From JAWPMV01 sp038527215 (GTDB lineage: Bacteria; Bacteroidota; Bacteroidia; J057), in assembly GCA_038527215.1 (NCBI GenBank), contig JBCBGC010000160.1:1-16801 (forward strand): a DNA stretch of 16,801 nucleotides. Direction: 5' to 3'. The notes beneath the pieces are model-generated. The model was not told where the DNA came from. It worked only from the letters and a program-made list of their open reading frames with translations, and ran no database searches. The position numbers and the translations under genes were made by a program. This document shows, piece by piece, positions 1 to 7,713 of this stretch. Numbering within the stretch: position 1 is the first letter of the stretch; each line of letters begins with the position of its first letter.

Positions 1-1360
1 ACCTAAGCCAATCGAGAAAAAAGAGCCTTTGAAGCCAGTGCTTCCTCAGGCGAAGGAAAAAGTGGTACCTCCGGTCGTCAAGCAGGAGGAACCTAAGCCG
101 ATCGAGAAAAAAGAACCTTTGAAGCCGGTGCTTCCTGAGGCCAAAGATAAAGTGGTGCCTCCCGTCATTAAGAAGGAAGAACCCAAGCCGATCGAGAAAA
201 AAGAACCTTTGAAGCCGGTGCTTCCTCAGGCGAAGGAAAAAATGGTACCTCCGGTCGTCAAGCAGGAGGAGCCTAAACCGATTGAGAAAAAAGAGCCTTT
301 GAAGCCAGTGCTTCCTCAGGCGAAGGATAAATTGGTACCTCCGGTCGTCAAGCAGGAGGAGCCTAAACCGATTGAGAAAAAAGAGCCGGTCAAACCAGTG
401 CTTCCTCAGGCTAAAGATAAAGTGGCGCCTCCGGTCGTCAAGCAGGAGGAGCCTAAGCCAATTGAGAAAAAGGAACCTTTGAAGCCGGTGCTTCCTCAGG
501 CCAAAGATAAAGTGGTACCTCCGGTCTTTAAGCAGGAAGAACCCAAGCCGATCGAGAAAAAAGAACCTTTGAAGCCGGTGCTTCCTCAGGCCAAAGATAA
601 AGTGGTACCTCCGGTCGTTAAGAAGGAAGAACCCAAGCCGATCGAGAAAAAAGAACCTTTGAAGCCAGTGCTTCCTCAGGCCAAAGATAAAGTGGTACCT
701 CCGGTCATCAAGCAGGAGGAGCCTAAACCGATCGAGAAAAAAGAGCCTTTGAAGCCAGTGCTTCCTCAGGCGAAGGATAAAATGGTGCCTCCGGTCGTTA
801 AGCAGGAGGAGCCCAAGCCGATTGAGAAAAAAGAGCCTTTGAAACCAGTGCTTCCTCAGGCGAAGGATAAAATGGTACCTCCGGTCGTCAAGAAAGAGGA
901 ACCTAAGCCGCTCGAGAAAAAAGAGCCTTTGAAGCCGGTGCTTCCTCAGGCTAAAGATAAAGTGGTGCCTCCGGTCATCAAGCAGGAGGAGCCCAAGCCG
1001 CTTGAGAAAAAAGAGCCGGTCAAACCAGTGCTTCCTCAGGCCAAAGATAAAGTGGTACCTCCAGTCATCAAGCAGGAGGAGTCCAAGCCGATTGAGAATA
1101 AAGAGCCTTTGAAGCCGGTGCTTCCTCAGGCCAAGGATAAAACCACACCTCCGGTCATCAAGCAGGAGGAGCCTAAACCGCTTGAGAAAAAAGAGCCTTT
1201 GAAGCCGGTGCTTCCTGAGGCCAAGGATAAAACCGTACCTCCTGTCATCAAGCAGGAGGAGCCTAAGCCGATTGAGAAAAAAGAGCCGGTCAAACCAGTG
1301 CTTTCTCAGGCTAAAGATAAAGTGGTACCTCCGGTCATTAAGAAAGAGGAACCCAAGCCA
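1..1360 (+). repeat. 90-bp in-frame tandem repeat array, 15 full copies
   Basis: The sequence recurs every 90 bp: ACCTAAGCC-type starts are seen at 1, 91, 181, 271 and so on to 1351, giving fifteen complete units plus the start of a degenerate one. Each unit encodes 30 residues of the pattern KPVLPQAKDK, then (V/T)(V/T/A)PPV(V/I)K(Q/K), then EEPKPIEKKEP(L/V). Most differences between copies are third-position changes or conservative swaps (V/I/L/M, Q/K, D/E), which suggests selection on the protein. The units at 481 and 571 are almost identical, while those at 1111-1350 are more diverged. Because 90 is divisible by three, gain or loss of a unit changes protein length without shifting frame. 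The array continues upstream of the window, so the true copy number is unknown. Confidence 0.95.
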
Positions 1361-4300
1361 GCGGAAGAAAAGAAAAAGTTTCCCAAGCCTGCCGTGCGTC
1401 CCACCTCAAAGGACCGTAATGGAAAACCGCAGGCCAAGTCGATAACAAAATCACCTTCTTCTAAGCCAGAGACAAAAGAATCTGCTGGCCCGGAAAAGCA
1501 ACTATCGGCGATTGAGAAACTGAATCGGAAGGTTTCCCAGAAGCCCTCTTTCCGCACGAAGAATTCTCCTCAGAAGGAAAGCCCCTCTCCAACCCAGGAG
1601 AAAAATCCCGTTGCGCCTAAGCAGGAGATTGAAAAGAAAAAACCTGCCACGGAGAAGAAGGATGTCCCAGCTGTTTCAGTCAAGGAAAAGAAACCTCTGG
1701 TCAGGGAGGAAAAAACCCTGGCGAAAACAAAGGAACTCCCTACAGATAAGTCGATAACCAAGCCGGAGGTAAAAGTTGGTAAAGAAGAGAAGGGCCCTGC
1801 CACTCAGGAAAAAGGGCAGGATGCTACGCCTGCTCGGAAACCAAATCCGCAGAAACGAGCAAATCCGGCTTCCCGTCCTCCAGGTATGCGGCGTCCAGCC
1901 CGCCAGCGTCCCAATAAAGAAGGCAAAGCGGTCAGTACTGCTGCTCCGGTCAAGACGCCTCCTGGTAAGATAGAAAAAGAACGTAGCAGTCGGCCCTGGG
2001 TAAAAGTTCTGGCTGGGGCAGGTGGAGTAGGGGCCATTGTCCTGGCCCTCTGGCTGTTTTTTCCTCAACTACCGCAGGCTTTGTTTGGTGGAGGAGAGCC
2101 CGTAAACACGGAATGCCCTTTTCCCAAAGACACCGAAACCTACAATGTACTGATCCTGCCTTTCCAGGAAGTACCTACTTGTGAAGAAGCAGGAGGAGCG
2201 TATAAAAAAGCCCTGATCAGACAGCTGCTTGCTTACCAAAAGGAGCGGAATATGCCCATCGATGTCATAGACTTTCCGGTATCCTTCTGTGATGATATGG
2301 ATGGAACGGCGCGTTCCCTGGCTAAATCCTGCTACGCCAATCTGGTGGTGTGGGGAGAAGCTGTAAGAGATGAAGCAAGTGGAGAGGAACAGGTCAATGT
2401 GCATTTTATCAGTACCAATGTCTATAAGGAAAGCCTCCTGTTTCTGGGAGGAGAATACCAATATCCCGTTTCCCTGGAAATGGGGGTAAGCGATAATCCT
2501 CGCTATGGGGATCCGATCTTTGGCACCATGTTCTGGGCCCTGGCCATGCGGGAGATGGAAAAAGAAAATTATCCCCTGGCGAGTGAGTATTTGACAAAAA
2601 TCCGCACCCAGGATGAAAAAGTTGGGGAAGCCGTGAATATGATGCTGACCCAGGTATATTCGTTGGCTGGGGATTATGAAAAGGCCAAAGCCAATTTTGA
2701 TGAACTCATCCTCAGCAATCCTAAAAATGGCAACGCTTACTATGAGCGTGGAAAAATACATGCCCTCATTGGAGATTATCAGCAAGCCATCACTGACTTT
2801 GGGCTGGCCTTGCAATATTTGCCAGATGACATCAACGTATTGGTAAGCCGTGGGGTCGTACTGACTGAGCAGAGCTTTTTTCAATCAGCATTAGAGGATT
2901 ATCAAGCCGCAATAGAGTTGGATGAAAATTTCCCTCCTATTTATATGAACCGGGCCCGCTTGCACGAAGCCATGAACCGCAGGGATTTGGCCCTTAGAGA
3001 CTACTCCAAGGCCATTAATCTTAATCCGGAATATGCCGAGGCTTTTTACCAACGTGCCCTCCTCAGACAAAAAATAGGACAGAAAACGGCTGCGGCTCAA
3101 GATATTGCTGAAGCGATCCGCATCAGACCACGTTATACAGAAGCCCACCTCTTTAAAGGGGATGCGTTGGTCCTGGATGGGAAATATGCCGAAGCGGTCA
3201 TGGCTTATTCTGACTTGATAGAAAGCGAACCATCTGCCAAGGCTTATTTGCAAAGAGCAGAAGTATACCGCATCCAGAAAGCCTATCCTGATGCTATTCG
3301 GGACTACGGACAAGCCTTAGCGCTCAATCCGAAATTGGTCAATGCATGGTATCACCGCGCCCAGAGCTTTACGGCTTCCCGTCAATATCCTGCGGCTCTA
3401 ACCGACCTGGATCAGGTCTTGAAAATCCGACCCTCTATGGTAGAGGCATTGGTGGCCCGGGGAAAAGTGCATACCGCCCTGCAAAAGAAAGAGAATGCCC
3501 TGAATGATTTCGGCCAGGCGCTGGCCCTGGACTCCGAAAACCTGGATGCCTATTGCGAACGAGCCTTATTATACCTCTCCTCTCAGGATTATCAACAAGC
3601 CCTGGAAGATGTGGAGGAAGCTATCAGCATTGATTCCAGAAACGGCTTGCCTCACCTTTATAAGGGAAGAATCCAACGCACGCAAGGGAACACCAATGCG
3701 GCTATGCAGAGCCTGAACCGAGCCATTTCCCTCGACTCCAGACTAGCAGATGCTTACTACGAAAGAGGTAAGGTTTATTTGGACAAAAATCAGGACGCAG
3801 CAGCCCGACAGGATTTCAATCGCGCTGCCAGATATGGGAGCAGTGCCGTAGAGCCATATCTCTACCTGGCTGACCTGGCCTTGCAGCGTGGCAACCATGA
3901 CCAAGTGATGGCCTACTATACCCAGGCCCTGAATCTTGATCAAAGTCAGGCAGATATTTTCTACAAGCGAGGGGATTATTACCTGAATACCTATGAGTTT
4001 CAGAAAGCGCGGGAGGATTATGACAAAGCCTTTGAACTGGCAGATCCTTCTGATGCAATGTATTATTACCGCAGGGCTCAGGCTAGCACCAGGCTGAAAT
4101 CCTATGGGGATGCCTTGGTTGATTTGAATAAAGCCCTCAATGCCTATCCGAATCGTCCAGAGATTCTGTGTAGCCGGGGACGAGTCTTCCAGGCCATGTC
4201 TCAGTTTACGAAGGCGGAAGCCGATTTTGAGGATGCCAAGACCAAGGCGCCCGATTCCCCAGAGCCCTACTACTTTATGGGAATGCTGTGGAGAACCCGG

Positions 4301-4852
4301 GAGAAATATTCGGATGCGCTCAAAGAATTGAATGAAGCGATCAGCATGGACCCTGAATATGCCCTGGCTTATAATGCTCGCGGGGAGGTTTATTATGACA
4401 AAAAAGAATATGGGAAGGCCCTGCAAGATTTCGATAAGGCGATTCTCCTGGACGGAAAGCTGCCGGTAGCTTACAAAAACCGTGGGCAGGTTGCCCGGAA
4501 GTCCGGGGATTATAATCGGGCGATTCGGGATTTTACCCGGGCCATTGAGTTTGATTCTTTCAACGAGGAGGCTTATTACTATCGCGGCTTTATCTATGCC
4601 ATGCAAAATAAGTCAGACCTGGCGGTCTCTGATATCCGTAAGTCCTTAGAGCTTGATCCGGATGATGGCCTTCGCTATGGATTCCTGGCTAAAATTTACG
4701 CTCGGGAAGAACAAGAGGAGTTGTTCTATGAGACCATCGAATTGGCTTTACGCAATAACTTCCCCGCATCTGAACTGACCCGGGACCCTGCTTTCCGAAC
4801 CTTCCAGGGGCAGCCTCAGTTCCAACAATTGTTGTCTCAGTTCGAAGAGTAG
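1..4852 (+). CDS. Giant repeat/TM/TPR protein, 5'-truncated by the window edge
   Basis: The reading frame is open from base 2 to the TAG at 4850-4852 (1616 codons), so the true start lies upstream; the TTG at base 29 is a leucine codon inside a repeat. Numbering from base 2: residues 1 to ~455 are fifteen 30-residue Lys/Pro/Glu-rich repeats; ~455-664 is a Lys/Pro/Ser-rich, probably disordered linker; ~669-687 is one hydrophobic helix (VLAGAGGVGAIVLALWLFF) preceded by basic residues; ~705-840 is a small domain starting YNVLILPF with cysteines at 705, 727, 763 and 777; ~843-1590 is about 20-22 TPR units (for example AYYERGKIHALIGDYQQAI). The positive-inside rule predicts repeats in the cytoplasm and TPRs in the periplasm. 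The post-membrane domain loosely resembles TolB-N/FlgO-like folds seen before TPRs in cyclase-type regulators (inference). TPRs mediate protein contacts, so a scaffold or sensor role is plausible, but the function is unknown and an N-terminal cytoplasmic domain, perhaps catalytic, is missing from view. Confidence 0.85.
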   Translation, partial: PKPIEKKEPLKPVLPQAKEKVVPPVVKQEEPKPIEKKEPLKPVLPEAKDKVVPPVIKKEEPKPIEKKEPLKPVLPQAKEKMVPPVVKQEEPKPIEKKEPLKPVLPQAKDKLVPPVVKQEEPKPIEKKEPVKPVLPQAKDKVAPPVVKQEEPKPIEKKEPLKPVLPQAKDKVVPPVFKQEEPKPIEKKEPLKPVLPQAKDKVVPPVVKKEEPKPIEKKEPLKPVLPQAKDKVVPPVIKQEEPKPIEKKEPLKPVLPQAKDKMVPPVVKQEEPKPIEKKEPLKPVLPQAKDKMVPPVVKKEEPKPLEKKEPLKPVLPQAKDKVVPPVIKQEEPKPLEKKEPVKPVLPQAKDKVVPPVIKQEESKPIENKEPLKPVLPQAKDKTTPPVIKQEEPKPLEKKEPLKPVLPEAKDKTVPPVIKQEEPKPIEKKEPVKPVLSQAKDKVVPPVIKKEEPKPAEEKKKFPKPAVRPTSKDRNGKPQAKSITKSPSSKPETKESAGPEKQLSAIEKLNRKVSQKPSFRTKNSPQKESPSPTQEKNPVAPKQEIEKKKPATEKKDVPAVSVKEKKPLVREEKTLAKTKELPTDKSITKPEVKVGKEEKGPATQEKGQDATPARKPNPQKRANPASRPPGMRRPARQRPNKEGKAVSTAAPVKTPPGKIEKERSSRPWVKVLAGAGGVGAIVLALWLFFPQLPQALFGGGEPVNTECPFPKDTETYNVLILPFQEVPTCEEAGGAYKKALIRQLLAYQKERNMPIDVIDFPVSFCDDMDGTARSLAKSCYANLVVWGEAVRDEASGEEQVNVHFISTNVYKESLLFLGGEYQYPVSLEMGVSDNPRYGDPIFGTMFWALAMREMEKENYPLASEYLTKIRTQDEKVGEAVNMMLTQVYSLAGDYEKAKANFDELILSNPKNGNAYYERGKIHALIGDYQQAITDFGLALQYLPDDINVLVSRGVVLTEQSFFQSALEDYQAAIELDENFPPIYMNRARLHEAMNRRDLALRDYSKAINLNPEYAEAFYQRALLRQKIGQKTAAAQDIAEAIRIRPRYTEAHLFKGDALVLDGKYAEAVMAYSDLIESEPSAKAYLQRAEVYRIQKAYPDAIRDYGQALALNPKLVNAWYHRAQSFTASRQYPAALTDLDQVLKIRPSMVEALVARGKVHTALQKKENALNDFGQALALDSENLDAYCERALLYLSSQDYQQALEDVEEAISIDSRNGLPHLYKGRIQRTQGNTNAAMQSLNRAISLDSRLADAYYERGKVYLDKNQDAAARQDFNRAARYGSSAVEPYLYLADLALQRGNHDQVMAYYTQALNLDQSQADIFYKRGDYYLNTYEFQKAREDYDKAFELADPSDAMYYYRRAQASTRLKSYGDALVDLNKALNAYPNRPEILCSRGRVFQAMSQFTKAEADFEDAKTKAPDSPEPYYFMGMLWRTREKYSDALKELNEAISMDPEYALAYNARGEVYYDKKEYGKALQDFDKAILLDGKLPVAYKNRGQVARKSGDYNRAIRDFTRAIEFDSFNEEAYYYRGFIYAMQNKSDLAVSDIRKSLELDPDDGLRYGFLAKIYAREEQEELFYETIELALRNNFPASELTRDPAFRTFQGQPQFQQLLSQFEE

Positions 4853-4880
4853 ATCAGGAAAAAATATATAGCAAAAGAAA

Positions 4881-4906
4881 AGGCCTCACATCTGTGAGGC
4901 CTTTTT
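4881..4906. terminator. Bidirectional rho-independent terminator
   Basis: A perfect inverted repeat, AGGCCTCACA / TGTGAGGCCT (4881-4890 with 4893-4902), folds into about 9 bp with a 4-nt loop. It is followed by TTTTT on the plus strand and preceded by an A-rich run (AAAAGAAAA) that becomes a T-run on the minus strand. It lies 28 bp after the TPR gene stop and about 24 bp after the nrdJ stop, so it can end both convergent transcripts. Confidence 0.88.
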
Positions 4907-4929
4907 GTGTATCCTATGAATAATTCGTG

Positions 4930-7497
4930 TTACTCACACTTAGTGTGGCCACAGTTCTTGCAAGAGAGACAACCTTCCTGATAAACCAGCGCAGGGGTAT
5001 GGCACTCTGGGCATACGGTGTCTACCGCCTCAGTACCATCGGGAATAAAGCGTTTGAGCGCTCTGACTACTCCGTTTTTCCAGGTATTGAGGTACTGCGC
5101 GTCCAGGTGGAGGTTGCTGACCATGTGTACCACAAATGGAAGCGGCATCCCGTGGCGCAATACGCCAGAGATGAGCTTGGCGTAGTTCCAATAGACCTTA
5201 TCAAAGGTTCTGGACAGACCGTTGATGGTTACTTTGTAGCCATCTTTGTCCACATACTGGAAGTCATAACGGGTTTTACCCTCACTGTCTTTATTTTTCA
5301 AGACCCAACCTTGATCTACCTGAGAAAGAATGGAGAAGGAATCCTCAGCGCGACCGGTAAAGATCTCATATGGACGGTCTTTGTACAGGCCAACTACGGC
5401 TACCCATTTTTCCAGGTTGTTCTGGAAGCGGACCACCTGAGCGTCCAGTTTTTCGGGCCGCTTAGGTGCCTGGGTTTCTACAAATTCACCTTCTTTCTTC
5501 TGGCCAGAGGTGTCGGTATCTGCAATCAGAACGCCGGAACGTGAACCGTCGCGGTAGATGGTAATACCCTTACAGCCTTCTTCCCAGCCAGTCTGGTAGA
5601 TTTTGGCGACCATTTCTTCAGAAATGTCATTAGGCACGTTGACGGTTACACTGATAGAGTGGTCAACCCATTTCTGGATGGCCCCCTGCATTTTGACTTT
5701 GTTGACCCAATCGACATCATTAGACGTAGCGCCATTGTAAGGAGAGCGTTGGATGAGATCCGTCAGCTCTTCTTCGTCCAGTTTTTCTACTTCCTCGCGG
5801 GTGAAGCCATTCACCTCTAACCAGTCCACAAATTTGTGGTGGAAGACGTGGTATTCTTCCCAGTGATCGCCTACCTCATCGATGAAATCAACTTTAACGC
5901 TTTTATCGTTAGGATTGACTTTACGACGTCTTTTGTAGGATACCAGGAATACCGGCTCGATACCAGAAGAAGTCTGGGTCATGAGGCTGGTGGTGCCGGT
6001 AGGGGCAATGGTCAGGAGGGCAATGTTCCTGCGACCATATTTTACCATGTCCTCATAGAGTTTTTTGTTGGCTTTTTTGAGACGGAGGATAAAAGGATTG
6101 TTCTTTTCTCTCTCTGCTTCAAAAATAGGGAAGGCACCACGGTCTTTGGCCATGTCCACAGAAGAGCGATAAGCAGCCAGGGCCAGGGTGCGGTGTACTT
6201 TTTCAGAGAAGACCAGGGCTTCGTCGGTGCCATAGGTAAGTCCTAAAGCCGCCAGCATATCGCCTTCAGCGGTGATGCCTACGCCCGTTCTGCGGCCTTG
6301 CTCACATTTTTCTTTGATCTTCTGCCAAAGCACCATTTCAGTCCGCTTGATTTCCGGATCTTCGGGATCAGCTTCAATCTTGGCCAGGATTTTTTCAATC
6401 TTCTCCATTTCAAGGTCCACAATGTCATCCATGATGCGTTGCGCCAGGGCGACATATTTTTTGAACTTCTCGAAGTTGAATTTGGCTTCCTTGGTGAAAG
6501 GCTCTTCTACAAAGCTGTAAAGGTTGATGGCCAGCAGACGGCAGCTGTCATAAGGACAAAGCGGAATCTCTCCACATGGGTTGGTAGATACCGTTTCAAA
6601 ACCGAGATCCGAGTAGCAATCCGGAATGGATTCTCTTTGTACCGTATCCCAGAAAAGAATGCCTGGTTCGGCAGAAGCCCAGGCATTGTGGATGATTTTG
6701 TCCCACAGTTTCTTCGCATCAATATCCTGCTTAACCATGGGATTCTTATCCTTGAGCGGATACTGCTGGGTGTAGTTTTTTCCTCCTACCACGGCTTTCA
6801 TGAACTCGTCGTCGATGCGCACCGAAACATTGGCACCGGTAACTTTGGTTCCGTCCATTTTGGCGTCGATGAAGCGCTCAGCATCCGGATGCTTGATAGA
6901 AATAGAAAGCATCAGGGCACCACGGCGTCCATCCTGGGCCACTTCACGGGTAGAATTAGAGTAGCGCTCCATGAAAGGCACTACGCCAGTAGAAGTAAGG
7001 GCGCTGTTCATAACCGGGCTACCGGTAGGGCGGATATGAGAAAGGTCGTGTCCGACACCGCCACGTCTTTTCATAAGCTGCACCTGCTCTTCATCGGTCT
7101 TCATGACGCCTCCATAAGAATCTGCCAATCCTTTCTGGCCGATCACAAAGCAGTTGGAAAGAGAAACGATCTGATAGTTGTTCCCAATGCCCGTCATAGG
7201 GCCACCCTGAGGAACGATGTATTTGAAATTTTTAAGGGCTTGGTAAATATCCTCTTCGCTTACAGGATTGGGATATTTATTTTCAATACGGTTGATTTCT
7301 TTCGCCATTCGCTGATGCATATCATCAGGCGTACGGTCATAAATATTGCCGAAGGAATCCTTCAGGGCATATTTATTCAGCCATACATTAGCGGCGAGTT
7401 CGTCTCCGTGGAAATAATCTTTGGCAAGGGCAAGTACTTCTTCGAATGAATAGGACTGCTTGGGGTCCTTTGATTCTTGGGTTTGGGTATTAATCAT
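4930..7497 (-). CDS. nrdJ: Adenosylcobalamin-dependent (class II) ribonucleotide reductase
   Basis: This enzyme reduces ribonucleotides to deoxyribonucleotides using an adenosylcobalamin-generated thiyl radical, supplying dNTPs without a separate radical subunit. The 855-residue protein shows the family signatures: SLSNCF with Cys116, the NPCGE active-site motif (Asn306, Cys308, Glu310), and Cys319 eleven residues later. By comparison with characterised class II enzymes, Cys308 is the thiyl cysteine and Cys116/Cys319 the redox pair. APTGTTSLMTQTSSGIEP and GWEEGCKGITIYRDGSRSG are further NrdJ-type blocks. The C-terminus carries a zinc-ribbon-like cluster (Cys829, 832, 843, 846, 849) ending in KCE (Cys854), as in long NrdJ proteins, where the tail helps re-reduce the active site. 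The ATG at 7495-7497 gives the expected N-terminus; no Shine-Dalgarno is visible. The gene is monocistronic between two hairpin terminators and depends on B12 being made or imported. A weak -7-like TACTTTTC lies at 7575-7582 (-). Confidence 0.96.
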   Translation of the reverse strand: MINTQTQESKDPKQSYSFEEVLALAKDYFHGDELAANVWLNKYALKDSFGNIYDRTPDDMHQRMAKEINRIENKYPNPVSEEDIYQALKNFKYIVPQGGPMTGIGNNYQIVSLSNCFVIGQKGLADSYGGVMKTDEEQVQLMKRRGGVGHDLSHIRPTGSPVMNSALTSTGVVPFMERYSNSTREVAQDGRRGALMLSISIKHPDAERFIDAKMDGTKVTGANVSVRIDDEFMKAVVGGKNYTQQYPLKDKNPMVKQDIDAKKLWDKIIHNAWASAEPGILFWDTVQRESIPDCYSDLGFETVSTNPCGEIPLCPYDSCRLLAINLYSFVEEPFTKEAKFNFEKFKKYVALAQRIMDDIVDLEMEKIEKILAKIEADPEDPEIKRTEMVLWQKIKEKCEQGRRTGVGITAEGDMLAALGLTYGTDEALVFSEKVHRTLALAAYRSSVDMAKDRGAFPIFEAEREKNNPFILRLKKANKKLYEDMVKYGRRNIALLTIAPTGTTSLMTQTSSGIEPVFLVSYKRRRKVNPNDKSVKVDFIDEVGDHWEEYHVFHHKFVDWLEVNGFTREEVEKLDEEELTDLIQRSPYNGATSNDVDWVNKVKMQGAIQKWVDHSISVTVNVPNDISEEMVAKIYQTGWEEGCKGITIYRDGSRSGVLIADTDTSGQKKEGEFVETQAPKRPEKLDAQVVRFQNNLEKWVAVVGLYKDRPYEIFTGRAEDSFSILSQVDQGWVLKNKDSEGKTRYDFQYVDKDGYKVTINGLSRTFDKVYWNYAKLISGVLRHGMPLPFVVHMVSNLHLDAQYLNTWKNGVVRALKRFIPDGTEAVDTVCPECHTPALVYQEGCLSCKNCGHTKCE

Positions 7498-7503
7498 AGT
7501 GAG

Positions 7504-7514
7504 TACACAGTGTA
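7504..7514. promoter_or_regulatory. Short perfect palindrome in the nrdJ leader
   Basis: TACACAGTGTA is a perfect 5+1+5 palindrome lying 7-17 bp upstream of the nrdJ ATG, and its symmetry extends imperfectly for several bases on both sides (GTGA / TTCA). The position overlaps the ribosome-binding region, so an operator or a small leader structure is possible. Short palindromes also occur by chance, so confidence is low. Confidence 0.3.
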
Positions 7515-7623
7515 ATTCATAGGTAACACTTCGCGTAAACCTGGTGGTTAAAAAATGATACTTTGCTAAGGAAGGAAAAGTAACTACGATACTAACCCGA
7601 AACCCGTAGATTTCACATTTGAG

Positions 7624-7645
7624 TTATTCACAAATTTGTGGATAA
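7624..7645. promoter_or_regulatory. Paired head-to-head DnaA boxes upstream of nrdJ
   Basis: TTATTCACA (7624-7632) and TGTGGATAA (7637-7645, which is TTATCCACA on the other strand) both match the DnaA-box consensus TTATNCACA exactly and are separated by AATT. Together they form a 22-bp palindrome whose only mismatched pair falls on the consensus N. The pair lies about 127-148 bp upstream of the nrdJ start, between the upstream terminator and the likely promoter. In E. coli DnaA regulates the ribonucleotide reductase operon nrdAB, so a regulatory role here is plausible. Alternative: a palindromic operator for another regulator such as NrdR, although the half-site spacing does not fit a typical NrdR box well. 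Confidence 0.6.
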
Positions 7646-7650
7646 GTGGG

Positions 7651-7692
7651 GAAAAGAAAACACCTCTTTCGGAATGTAGAAAGAGGTGTTTT
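7651..7692 (-). terminator. Rho-independent terminator after the yfhO-like gene
   Basis: A 14-bp perfect stem pairs 7657-7670 (AAAACACCTCTTTC) with 7679-7692 (GAAAGAGGTGTTTT) around an 8-nt loop. Read on the minus strand it ends in TTTTCTTTT, 20-60 bases beyond the stop of the membrane-protein gene, so it closes the polysaccharide gene block and insulates nrdJ. The plus strand also ends in a T-run, so it could work both ways. Confidence 0.88.
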
Positions 7693-7713
7693 TTGCCTAA
7701 CCCAAAATAACGT

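Noticed and set aside
29..31. TTG as the start codon of the large repeat/TPR gene
   Set aside because: The frame is open further to the window edge and this TTG is the Leu codon of the repeat unit; the real start lies upstream.
1..1360. CRISPR-like or non-coding satellite array
   Set aside because: The 90-bp units are contiguous, all in one open frame and differ mainly at synonymous sites, so this is a coding repeat without spacers.
2069..4606. Several minus-strand frames of 140-290 codons opposite the TPR region
   Set aside because: They mirror the repetitive TPR coding sequence and contain no convincing protein motifs.
6298..7449. Long plus-strand reading frame (383 codons) opposite nrdJ
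   Set aside because: It lies wholly antisense to a well-conserved gene, has no recognisable family features and reflects codon bias of nrdJ.
7498..7650. Cobalamin riboswitch in front of the B12-dependent nrdJ
   Set aside because: The space is only about 150 nt and I see no B12-box-like GCCACTG or the expected multi-helix core.
7600..7660. Replication origin, because of the DnaA boxes
   Set aside because: Only two boxes are present, with no box cluster, no clear AT-rich unwinding region and no dnaA or origin-associated genes nearby.
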